A DNA stretch of 64,000 nucleotides from JAIRMO01 sp046533115 (GTDB lineage Bacteria > Spirochaetota > Spirochaetia > Treponematales > Breznakiellaceae): assembly GCF_046533115.1 (NCBI RefSeq), contig NZ_JAJQRC010000005.1, forward strand, positions 1 to 64,000. Direction: 5' to 3'. Position numbers and translations under genes: made by a program. Under the pieces are notes generated by a model that saw only the letters and a program-made list of their open reading frames with translations, had not been told where the DNA came from and did not search any database. Below are positions 18,368 through 25,604 of the stretch, one piece after another (positions within the stretch are counted from its first letter, which is position 1; every line of letters starts with the position of its first letter).

Positions 18368-18850
18368 TTAGATTTTCCATGCATATATTTTTAATAACTT
18401 TTCTTTGAACAATGAGGAACGTTCTTTCATAGCAGAAATATTCCAAGGATTGTTTTTCCGTTCATCTATATCGCGGTTTAGTGCCGTAACTTTTGTATAA
18501 TCGTTTATTTTGCTCAAAAAAAAGGATTTTGACCGGCATGACTATTAGCAGGCTGACTTAATAACTCATGTTACGCAGGAAGAATAGGATTAACCACGAA
18601 CGACACGAACACCACGAACTTTTGCTTCGATATTCCGGAATTTATGCCTGAATTCTCTTCTTTGTTCGTGGGAAAGCAGGAAAGAACTATCGGTGAAAAC
18701 GCCAATTTGTCTTTGTTTCTGTTCGTGTGGTTCGTGAGGTTTGTGGTTAAAATCTCTTCTTGGGACCCTTGCGTAACATGAGTTAATAAATGATACATTT
18801 TGATCAAATAATTCTCTAAAAGACCTATTTCCAACATTTTCGTTAGGCAT
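18368..18850 (-). pseudogene. DUF262/DUF1524 (GmrSD-like) gene remnant replaced internally by a repeat
   Basis: A good RBS (AAAAAGGAGAATAT) precedes ATG 18850, which opens MPNENVGNRSFRELFDQNVS and resembles the start of DUF262 nuclease proteins (before the IPxYQR motif). The frame then runs into the 232-bp repeat at 18558-18789. Beyond the repeat, 18545 to 18368 encodes a C-terminus with ALNRDIDERKNNPWNISAMK and KLLKIYAW, close to the end of DUF262/DUF1524 proteins. Roughly 500 or more central residues are missing. GmrSD-like proteins cleave modified phage DNA. So this is a dead defence-type gene, destroyed with insertion of the repeat. The family call is from short ends only. Confidence 0.5.
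18558..18789. repeat. Complete CACGAAC palindromic element with terminal inverted repeats
   Basis: Terminal repeats TTAATAACTCATGTTACGC (18558-18576) and its reverse complement (18771-18789) match at 18 of 19 bases. Inside, CCACGAACGACACGAAC (from 18595) faces GTTCGTGTGGTTCGTG (ending near 18749). The 232-bp unit has no gene of its own; small frames in it are reading through the heptamer repeats. It interrupts the DUF262-like gene, showing that the element moves or recombines. Confidence 0.85.
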
Positions 18851-18937
18851 ATATATTCTCCTTTTTAAGGATAGTATCTTTATATTTTCTCTTTGTCAAG
18901 TTTTATTATAAATTTTTAACATGGTTAAAATAAACGT

Positions 18938-19114
18938 CGCATAATAGCTCTGTTAGTGCTACGGAGCCTAAAGGCCCCTCGACATCCATTCGTCTAGGTC
19001 AGTCGCAGTGCTCCTTCCCACAGCTCGCTCCACCACATTTTTGCGGTTACTGGAAACCTACGGTTTCCTTTATCGCAACCGCCCAAACGTCAGTTACAGC
19101 CGGGACATTATACG
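18938..19114 (+). other. attC-like site D, long form
   Basis: Outer boxes CGCATAAT (18938-18945) and ATTATACG (19107-19114) are near-inverse, and inner CTGTTAGTG and CAGTTACAG also pair imperfectly. About 160 GC-richer bases lie between, with smaller hairpins such as GGAAACCTACGGTTTCC. The left 70 bases are an inverted copy of site C. Length and imperfect palindrome fit a long integron attC site. It ends shortly before the vapBC promoter. Confidence 0.4.
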
Positions 19115-19146
19115 AAATGGCCTATTTCATTTTTTTCAAAAGATAC

Positions 19147-19176
19147 TTGACAATTACACAATATATTGTGTAAAAT
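19147..19176 (+). promoter_or_regulatory. vapBC promoter with embedded operator palindrome
   Basis: TTGACA (19147-19152) and TAAAAT (19171-19176) are 18 bases apart. The spacer holds the perfect 20-bp palindrome TTACACAATATATTGTGTAA (19154-19173), reaching into the -10 box. This is a classic place for an autoregulating antitoxin-toxin complex to bind. The antitoxin ATG follows 17 bases later with a GGAGG RBS. Confidence 0.85.
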
Positions 19177-19192
19177 ACTATTGGAGGATAAA

Positions 19193-19393
19193 ATGGCGAC
19201 GAATTTGGCTATTGATGATAATTTGTTAAAGACGGCACTTGTTATTGGGGGATTAAAAACCAAAAAAGATACGGTAAATCTGGCTTTGGATGAATTTATC
19301 CAAAGACGGAAACGACAGGAAGTTATTGATTTATTTGGAAAGATAGAATTTGATAAAAATTATGATTATAAAAAATCACGCGGAAAAAGATGA
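19193..19393 (+). CDS. vapB: VapB-type antitoxin
   Basis: The ATG at 19193 follows TTGGAGGATAAA; an earlier ATG at 19166 lies inside the -10 region and is rejected. The 66-residue protein MATNLAIDDNLLKTALVIGG... matches the VapB/ribbon-helix-helix antitoxins: a short DNA-binding strand, helix with KTKKDTVNLALDEFIQRRK, then a flexible tail ending YKKSRGKR that would wrap the toxin. It overlaps vapC by four bases. The perfect palindrome in its promoter is the likely operator. It acts in the cytoplasm. Confidence 0.85.
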   Translation: MATNLAIDDNLLKTALVIGGLKTKKDTVNLALDEFIQRRKRQEVIDLFGKIEFDKNYDYKKSRGKR

Positions 19394-19818
19394 AAATATT
19401 AATAGATACTCCAATATGGTCAAAGGCATTTAGACGCAGAAAAATAAAATCTGACGATAAAGCTATTGTGGATGTTTTAAAATATTTAATTGACGAATTT
19501 ATGGAAGTAATTATTGGCCCCATTCGACAAGAATTATTATCAGGAATATCTGATGAAAAAGTATTTAATGAACTAAAAGAAAAGATGGAAGGGTTTAATG
19601 ATTTTCCAATAGAAACAAAAGATTATGAACTGGCGGCAGAATATTCCAATATATGCAGAAGAAATGGGATACAAGGATCGAATACGGATTTTTTGATATG
19701 TGCAATATCAGTTAGAAATAACTTTGAAATATATACAATGGATGATGATTTTAACCAGTATAAACAATACTTGCCGATAAAAATATTTGACATAAAAACA
19801 ATAGGCCGTTTCGCATAA
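19390..19818 (+). CDS. vapC: VapC-type PIN-domain toxin
   Basis: The 142-residue protein starts MKILIDTPIWSKAF with the first catalytic Asp, has a central Glu in IGPIRQELLSG, SNTDFLICAIS with the third acidic residue, and YTMDDDFNQY with the last. It is a metal-dependent RNase kept inactive by VapB. The ATGA overlap with vapB couples translation. Its TAA stop (19816-19818) lies inside the CGCATAAC start of attC-like site E, as often happens in integron cassettes. The gene is AT-rich relative to its surroundings. Confidence 0.88.
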   Translation: MKILIDTPIWSKAFRRRKIKSDDKAIVDVLKYLIDEFMEVIIGPIRQELLSGISDEKVFNELKEKMEGFNDFPIETKDYELAAEYSNICRRNGIQGSNTDFLICAISVRNNFEIYTMDDDFNQYKQYLPIKIFDIKTIGRFA

Positions 19819-19850
19819 CAGGACGGTAACTGCTGCGGTTCCTCATGCAG
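19812..19850 (+). other. attC-like site E (truncated) overlapping the vapC stop codon
   Basis: CGCATAACAGG at 19812-19822 matches the R'' box of sites B-D, and the vapC stop codon TAA is part of it. A GC-rich stretch (GACGGTAACTGCTGCGG) follows and then ends in CATGCAGGAAGAACAGGATTAA, the left flank of the CACGAAC element, so the right half was probably lost when a repeat inserted. Confidence 0.4.
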
Positions 19851-19952
19851 GAAGAACAGGATTAACTACGAACCACACAAACCGCACGAACAGCGGAGAG
19901 AATATTGAGCATTACTGATTGCGCCGGGGTTGACGGCAAGGGGGACTAAAAG
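19835..19952. repeat. Fragments of two repeat families at the right edge of the island
   Basis: 19843-19905 holds a CACGAAC fragment (CTCATGCAGGAAGAACAGGA, then CGAACCACACAAACCGC). 19921-19952 (GCCGGGGTTGACGGCAAGGG, then ACTAAAAG) resembles the right end of the 15792-15945 element. The same palindromic repeat thus occurs on both sides of the AT-rich segment. Confidence 0.6.
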
Positions 19953-19977
19953 ACGGTTGTTGGATAGAAAAATAAGG

Positions 19978-20006
19978 ACCCTCCTGCCCAAATTGGGCAG
20001 GAGGGT
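19978..20006. terminator. Strong hairpin, possible bidirectional terminator
   Basis: ACCCTCCTGCCCAA (19978-19991) and TTGGGCAGGAGGGT (19993-20006) are exact reverse complements, a very stable stem. A short T-rich stretch follows on the plus strand. It lies between the island and the lipoprotein operon. Confidence 0.5.
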
Positions 20007-20096
20007 TTGGGTCTCTTTCAAACCCGGCGCAGGCCGGGTTTTGGGAGGCGCGTTTTTTACACAGGCGGGAAGCTTGTTTGCCTTCCCGCCCTTAGT

Positions 20097-20134
20097 AAGG
20101 AAGCGTCCGAAAGTTTAGTTTCGGACGCTTCCTT
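20097..20134 (-). terminator. Hairpin after the lipoprotein operon
   Basis: AAGGAAGCGTCCGAAA (20097-20112) pairs exactly with 20119-20134 around a six-base loop, eight bases beyond the last stop codon. There is no U-tract. A second hairpin GGCGGGAAG/CTTCCCGCC follows at 20065-20091. An analogous hairpin lies after the paralogous gene at 26703-26725. Confidence 0.6.
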
Positions 20135-20141
20135 GGGTTGA

Positions 20142-22664
20142 TTACAGGGTCACCGAAGCTGAAGCCGCAATTCCTGTGCCTGAAGTGGGTCCCGTGATGG
20201 TTAAGCTGCCCGCCGGTGTGGCGCCGGAGAGATCCCCTACTGTCGAGGAACCGGTTTCGGCGCTGCCCCGGAGAATACCGCTTCCAGTGATCGCTGCGGT
20301 GCCAATGTTTTTTCCGTTCAGGGTGGTTACGGTATATTCCGTTTCTTCGCCCAGGGTGATTTTACCGGGGACTTGTCCGCCTTCCAGGATAATACGGTCG
20401 CCTGCTGCTGCAAGGTTCAAAGAACCGTGGTATTGCAGGTTAAGGTTGGCCTCGGCTATGGTAAGGGTGCCACTGGTTACCGTAATGGTCGGGCTGCCGC
20501 TTTCCTCGGGGATCGCGAGGGTCCCGCTGCCGGAGATCCTGTTGGGTGCAAGGGTTATGGGGCCGCCTGTGGCGGTGAGGAAGGACGCGGTACCATCGAT
20601 CCCGGCTATTTGAGTAGCGCCGATGATGATCTTATAGCCGTTGCCGGCGGAGGCATGGAAGCCTAACTCAATAAAGGCGCCGTCTTCCAGGGTCAGGGTA
20701 CCAGGAGTCGTATCCGCATTAACGGTGATAGCATTTGCAACGGCAAGCCGTAAGTAACCGTCCGGTAATACCCGCAGGTCGCCGTCGATATCGGTGATCT
20801 CCGCATTCCCCAGGATCAGGGTCCTGTCCTCTACGGATTCGGGGTCGGTTTCGCTGGTCCGGGCAGGGCCCGCTGTGAGCCGTGCGCCGGCGGCGGGGGT
20901 TATGTATACCTCACCGCTCCCCGCGGCCAATACCGGGGTTTCGCCTACGCGGATCTGCGTACCGGGCCTAAGAATTAATTTGTCGGTTACTGCTGCCAGG
21001 GTGATTATTTGTCCATGGTCCAGGGTAACAAAATCGCCGCCCAGGGTGAGGGTTCCGGCGGTGTTTTTGGTTAACCCGGCTTTAAATTCCGTCTCGCAGT
21101 CGATAATCGTGGCTGCCCCAAAGGTGGTCTGGGCGCTGAAGATTACCTTGCCCCTGCCGGCAATACTATTGGCGGCGGCGGCGGAACCAAGAGCGGTGGA
21201 AGTTGTAAGGGAAGCCGCAAAGTTAATGGTACCGTTATTGGCCTTGCTTTTGATGAAGTTGGCAACAGTGGGGGTAAAGTCTTTGGTGAAATTTATGACT
21301 CCGGTGCTGGTGTTGGTGGTGATGTCAAAGGCGTTGGTAGTAATAGCGGTTGTAGCAAAGTTTATGGTTCCGCTATTATTCGCAATCATCCCGCCGCCGG
21401 TAATACTACCGGAATCGCCGGTATTAAGGGTTAGGGTACCTTCGTTGCTGGTGGCATTGACCGCACCACTGAAGGTTGTAGGAGCGGTAATGGCTATGGT
21501 ACCGGCATTGTTAGCGATTGTAACCACCCCACTAAGGTTCGCAGCGGTAATGGCTATGGTACCGGCATTACTAACGGTCCCGATACCAACAGTACCACTG
21601 ATAGTTGAAACGACAACGCTTATGGAACCGGCACTGTTACCTATGGAAACAGCTGTCCCGATGGTTCCCGTACTTACCGCGACCTTGCCTGATTCGGCAA
21701 CTCCGCCGATGGAGAGGGTGGCAATACTGGTTGCGTCACTGATCGTAAGGGTTTCAGGGCCTTCGATATTGCCTATGTTAATAAGGGTCGTACCACCACT
21801 ATCAGGTCCCGCGATGGTGATGGGGGTAGTGGCTTTGATCGTGCCAAAGTAAGCCGAAGGCGACGCAGGCAAGATAAGGGTAACACTCTCCGGGACGCTG
21901 CTGGTCAGGGTAGAAGTGTCGGCAAATTTGAAATTGGTACCGATGGCGGCAAAAACAGCGCCGTTACTCCCGGTAAGGTCCACCTCTCCCAGGGCGATGA
22001 ATTGGGGCGTACCTGCCACTGTTCCATTGCCGGGCACCGCGGTAGATCCCGCGTTGATCGTAAGCTTGTCCACCACGTAAATGCTCTGCACATGGGGGGC
22101 GACATCTGCCGTAAAAGCCGAACCTATCTGATAGCTTGGGATGGCAATATGAGCATCAGTCCCCTGGACGGCCATAAGGGCGTTTTCCATGTACCGAACT
22201 TTACGGCCCTGGTTGGTGAGAACGGCGTCGGAGGCTGTTATGATATGATTACCGTCATCTGCGTCCCGGTATATAAAAACGCCGGTGTCCTGTACGGTTA
22301 TGGTGGCGCCTTCCTCAAAGGTGAGGTTTGCTAAGGCCGCGTTCACAATGATACCGGCGGTTACCGTTACATCGCCCTCAACCCGGACATCCACCGTACC
22401 AAAACTGGCGACCGGGGGCCTAGCAGGAAGGTATCCTACACCGCCGGTGAGGATCACACTGTCGGTGAGGATGACGGCGCGCTTCGTGTCCAGGGCGGAT
22501 CTTACGGCTGCCGCCACATCGGCCGCGTCGGCCTCGCCGAACAGGTAGTTTTGACTGTATACTACAGTCCCTCCGTCACTGTCGGTGGCTTGGGAGCATC
22601 CCGTCAGGACAAACAGCGCCGCCAGTAACAGGACAACACTGCCAAAAATATATTTTTTCAACAT
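20142..22664 (-). CDS. Large repeat-rich lipoprotein (unit 2, second gene)
   Basis: The 840-residue protein starts MLKKYIFGSVVLLLAALFVL and has a lipobox LTGC with the acylated Cys at 23, followed by a short charged linker. Residues about 90-200 include a conserved segment (MAVQGTDAHIAIPSYQIG). Residues about 280-560 are short repeats of 18-22 residues (NNAGTIAIT, NNSGTINF types) rich in Gly, Ser, Thr, Ile and Val, which suggests a beta-solenoid. It is a full-length paralogue of the gene at 26741-29335. It follows a 685-residue lipoprotein gene by 92 bases. Likely on the outer-membrane surface. No catalytic motif was seen. Confidence 0.8.
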   Translation of the reverse strand: MLKKYIFGSVVLLLAALFVLTGCSQATDSDGGTVVYSQNYLFGEADAADVAAAVRSALDTKRAVILTDSVILTGGVGYLPARPPVASFGTVDVRVEGDVTVTAGIIVNAALANLTFEEGATITVQDTGVFIYRDADDGNHIITASDAVLTNQGRKVRYMENALMAVQGTDAHIAIPSYQIGSAFTADVAPHVQSIYVVDKLTINAGSTAVPGNGTVAGTPQFIALGEVDLTGSNGAVFAAIGTNFKFADTSTLTSSVPESVTLILPASPSAYFGTIKATTPITIAGPDSGGTTLINIGNIEGPETLTISDATSIATLSIGGVAESGKVAVSTGTIGTAVSIGNSAGSISVVVSTISGTVGIGTVSNAGTIAITAANLSGVVTIANNAGTIAITAPTTFSGAVNATSNEGTLTLNTGDSGSITGGGMIANNSGTINFATTAITTNAFDITTNTSTGVINFTKDFTPTVANFIKSKANNGTINFAASLTTSTALGSAAAANSIAGRGKVIFSAQTTFGAATIIDCETEFKAGLTKNTAGTLTLGGDFVTLDHGQIITLAAVTDKLILRPGTQIRVGETPVLAAGSGEVYITPAAGARLTAGPARTSETDPESVEDRTLILGNAEITDIDGDLRVLPDGYLRLAVANAITVNADTTPGTLTLEDGAFIELGFHASAGNGYKIIIGATQIAGIDGTASFLTATGGPITLAPNRISGSGTLAIPEESGSPTITVTSGTLTIAEANLNLQYHGSLNLAAAGDRIILEGGQVPGKITLGEETEYTVTTLNGKNIGTAAITGSGILRGSAETGSSTVGDLSGATPAGSLTITGPTSGTGIAASASVTL

Positions 22665-22756
22665 AAAACACTCCTTAAATTATCCGGAACCAGGCCGGAT
22701 CTTCGTTTCCCGTACTGCCCCGGGCCCCCAGGGGCCCTGCAGCTTGGGAATACCGG

Positions 22757-24814
22757 TTACTGGACAAAGGCCGTACCGGACTTGGCAAGGGTGACATCGG
22801 GGCCAGTGACGGCGCCGATAATGCTCACATTGGCCCCGCCCTTATGGGCCACGGACCAGGCTGCCTGGCTGGTGGTGGCGCTCGGCGCGGTAATGGCCTC
22901 ATAATCCCCGGTCAGGGCGGCGGAAGCGGTCGTGCTGCCGATCTTGGCCCGGGTGGTCGTTTTCCCGCCCTCGCCGTTGTTCAAGGTGATCCTGGCCAAA
23001 TCGGCCAGGGTTACCTGGTTGGCGGTGGCGGCGGTATCTATAACCAGGCTGCCATGAGCGGCCAGGTTCAAATCTACCTGCTGCAGGATAAGGACCTTAG
23101 CTCCTCCGGCCAGGGTCAGGGCGAGGTTGGTTCCGCCGGCGGCTGCCGTGAGTTTTGCTCCGGGGGCATCCCCCTGGATCTTATTGCTGCCCAGGATGAC
23201 GGTCCCGCCTGAGGCTTTGAGTGAGGAAGCGGCGGAAGCGGAAGAAATAACCGTTTCCCCGATATTCACATTGCCGGTACCGGTGTTAGAGAAACTGAGG
23301 GTACCGGTGTCGGCCACGGCCAGGTAACCGATCTCACTGGGGCTTATCCTCGTAGAAAGGGTGGTAGCGGCAACCTCGAAGATCGCTCCCGGGACCACCT
23401 GCAGCGTACCGTTGGTGATGGTAAGAGCAGCAGTCCCAAGGCTAATCTTTTTCGCCCCGTTCACCGCATCGTCATTAGCTCTGCTTGGGCGAATCGCGGG
23501 GGTCAGGGTTACCGTACCGGCAGGGGTTAGTTTTAGATCATCGGAACCGGCAGCCAGGACCGGGGCAAGGGTGGTGGCGCTCCCCGCCGCGGTGGGGGTA
23601 ATTTTAACAGAGATGGTTTTATTCGCCCCCAGGGTCAGCGATCCGCCAAACCTAATTGCATTAGCTCCCAGGGTAGTAGGGTTTACCAGGGTAACATTGC
23701 CCAATAGGGCTATGTCCGCAGTTGTGGTAACCCCTTCTTTAAATTCCACATCCCCGGCTATCGTAGACCCATCATTAAGGCTCACCAGCGCATTATCGAA
23801 GATAATATTACCGGTGTTCCCGAGGTTGATCCGAGTGGGAGTGGGGGTTCCGGTAAACCGGATGTTCCCGTCGCCGCCGCCAATTGCAATATCGCCGGTG
23901 TCGGTTGAAATCTCCAGGGTTCCCTTTCCCGTAAGTCTACCGGGAATGCTCAGGGGACCGGATTGGGAGACGGTAAAATTCTTTCCCTCCTGTACCTCGA
24001 CATTGGGTAATACCGTATTGGAAGGCCCATATACGATGACACCCCCCTGGCTGCTGGTCAGGATGGAACAGGTTCCCAATAATAAATTAGAACTTGCAGG
24101 ATTATTCCACTCTACGCCGGGGCGGGTGCCGGTAACATCCACGGTCCCCAGGGCTGTAATCGCCAGGGGATTTGGATCACCACTGGGAGTGGCCCCCCTC
24201 CCATCAATGGGAAGGGTAAGGTTGTCCAGGACGAAGAGTTCTTCCAGGGTCCCCGCCACTATCCGGGCGTCAATGCCGCCGGGGCCGGTGGAATAATCGT
24301 GGTTCTGAAGAGGACCCAGCGTGAACCGCCTTACCGCCGCCTTGGTGGCGGTGGGCATGATGGTATCAAGGCTTTCGGCGAACTCCACCAATCTCGCAGA
24401 ATTAACACGGCCGGGCAGGCCCTTCCGGTGGATGTAAGCACCTGTACTTCCTGGAGCATCATTCAGATAGAAACTCGCGCCGGGGGACCACTCCACCGAG
24501 GCGTCTACCACACTCACCACGCCGTTCTCAAAGGATACCTGGCCGTCAATTATGACCCGGGCATTCTTAAAGTTTAAATGACCGGGGGGGGTGATGTTAA
24601 GACCATCCTCAAGAACGACGGGTTCCCCCGCGGCAACGGCCCGGTCTATCGCCCCCTGCGCCTGATAGGGGCTTACGGTATCGCCGTAAATCCGGTGGGC
24701 GTACACGGTCCCGGAACTGCTACTGTCATCGACAGAAGTGGGGCACCCGGTCAGGGTGATCAGCGCTGTTAACAACAACGCCACACTTCCAAAAATTAGG
24801 CTCTTTTTCAACAT
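22757..24814 (-). CDS. Repeat-rich lipoprotein (unit 2, first gene)
   Basis: The 685-residue protein begins MLKKSLIFGSVALLLTALIT and carries the lipobox LTGC with Cys24, then PTSVDDSSSSG as a linker. A conserved N-terminal part (AHRIYGDTVSPYQAQGAIDR) precedes a long beta-rich region with recurring glycine/threonine-rich strands such as GNIRFTGTPTPTRINLGN. The end (SVAHKGGANVSIIGAVTG...LAKSGTAFVQ) matches its paralogue at 29428-31515. RBS AGGAGGG. The conserved leader and promoter upstream suggest its unit is separately controlled. Function unknown; a surface adhesin or binding protein is the plainest guess. Confidence 0.8.
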   Translation of the reverse strand: MLKKSLIFGSVALLLTALITLTGCPTSVDDSSSSGTVYAHRIYGDTVSPYQAQGAIDRAVAAGEPVVLEDGLNITPPGHLNFKNARVIIDGQVSFENGVVSVVDASVEWSPGASFYLNDAPGSTGAYIHRKGLPGRVNSARLVEFAESLDTIMPTATKAAVRRFTLGPLQNHDYSTGPGGIDARIVAGTLEELFVLDNLTLPIDGRGATPSGDPNPLAITALGTVDVTGTRPGVEWNNPASSNLLLGTCSILTSSQGGVIVYGPSNTVLPNVEVQEGKNFTVSQSGPLSIPGRLTGKGTLEISTDTGDIAIGGGDGNIRFTGTPTPTRINLGNTGNIIFDNALVSLNDGSTIAGDVEFKEGVTTTADIALLGNVTLVNPTTLGANAIRFGGSLTLGANKTISVKITPTAAGSATTLAPVLAAGSDDLKLTPAGTVTLTPAIRPSRANDDAVNGAKKISLGTAALTITNGTLQVVPGAIFEVAATTLSTRISPSEIGYLAVADTGTLSFSNTGTGNVNIGETVISSASAASSLKASGGTVILGSNKIQGDAPGAKLTAAAGGTNLALTLAGGAKVLILQQVDLNLAAHGSLVIDTAATANQVTLADLARITLNNGEGGKTTTRAKIGSTTASAALTGDYEAITAPSATTSQAAWSVAHKGGANVSIIGAVTGPDVTLAKSGTAFVQ

Positions 24815-25240
24815 AAAGCCCTCCTGTTTCTATATTCATCCGGCAATAATCACCGAATGCCGGAAGCGCCTCGGAGGTCACTTCCATATAAAAAGAGGAC
24901 TATACGCATTGAAACTCAACCCTGGCAGGGCTATCATTTACTTTGCGTTAGTGATTCCCCGGAGGCAGCGTACGTTCCGCCAAGAAAGCCGCTGTTCCGG
25001 GGTCCTCTTTTTAAGGACATCGCCAAAGGAACTTATCCGTACCATTTTACCAGCCGAACAGTCCCTGTATCTCTACCAGCCTTAATCCAAACAAAGACCC
25101 AGACCCGCAGGGGGCCAAAACCCCGGCCGGAAAAAATCGGGAAGCCGTCAACGATGGCGCTAAAAAACAGATTCTATTGGTCATGACTTACTCCTTCTTT
25201 TTGCCGGGTCTATCTGGCCTTTCTTTGTAAAAAAGCCCCT
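24815..25240 (-). ncRNA. Conserved structured 5' leader RNA (copy 2)
   Basis: On the minus strand it forms P1 (24889-24900 with 25002-25013, TAAAAAGAGGAC), enclosing P2 (24957-24970 with 24990-25002, two mismatches) and P3 (24904-24908 with 24944-24948) with a tip hairpin P4 (CCCT/AGGG). Below P1 a hairpin P5 and one more hairpin precede the AGGAGGG RBS. All have equivalents in the leader at 31516-31935, and P4 and the P5 tip differ by paired changes. I do not recognise it as a known riboswitch. Confidence 0.55.
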
Positions 25241-25310
25241 GGTAATATATATATCCCACTTTGGTCCGGAAATCTCGTTTTTTTTAAAAATTTTTAAAAA
25301 AAACACAAAA
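25240..25310 (-). promoter_or_regulatory. Conserved promoter of lipoprotein unit 2
   Basis: A -10-like TATATA within GGGATATATATATTACC (near 25246-25256) is followed upstream by a GGTCCGGAAATCTCG block and a long A/T tract (about 25278-25312). The same order of blocks stands at 31935-32005. The A/T tract may act as an UP element. No good -35 hexamer is seen. Confidence 0.5.
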
Positions 25311-25604
25311 AAATTGGCGGTCCGGACCCGGCGGTAAAATTACCTTACGGTCTTTTATCATTTTACCACCTATGCTTATATATTACCCTATTTTTATACA
25401 TATTATGCTGTTCTTTACGGTATTATGTCATATCATGACTTTTTCCGCATCAAACTTGGCTCCAGGGTTTCAACCCTTTGGGCCCGCAGCATAATCTTTT
25501 TTCAGTTGCCTCCTGAAATGCCGGCTTGTTCCCCATTGGGCGCCGGCCGTCTTACACCCGGCACAAGCCGGGCTTTTGGCGTTACCTGCCTATACAGGCG
25601 GGGG
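25311..25604. other. Intergenic region between lipoprotein genes
   Basis: No gene was found here. It contains AT-rich sequence (25340-25430), then GC hairpins including CACCCGGCACAAGCCGGGC (25556-25575) and CTGCCTATACAGGCGGG just before the stop of the 325-residue lipoprotein, which may end its transcript. Confidence 0.5.

Noticed and set aside
18571..18850. Small proteins of the NHEPHEPHEQ kind inside the repeat elements
   Set aside because: They are translations of CACGAAC units; most lack an RBS and they end with the repeats. The one with an RBS is the DUF262 remnant start.
19008..19229. 73-residue frame across attC-like site D
   Set aside because: Starts within GC-rich palindromic sequence, no RBS, and runs out of frame into vapB.
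20794..21852. 352-residue plus-strand frame opposite a lipoprotein gene
   Set aside because: It is antisense to a lipoprotein with signal peptide and lipobox and mirrors its repeats; same for plus-strand frames at 23361, 27666, 28167 and 30035.
24857..25186. Conserved plus-strand frames in the leader (also 31558-31869)
   Set aside because: Similarity is explained by the conserved minus-strand leader RNA; no RBS and frames break in different places.
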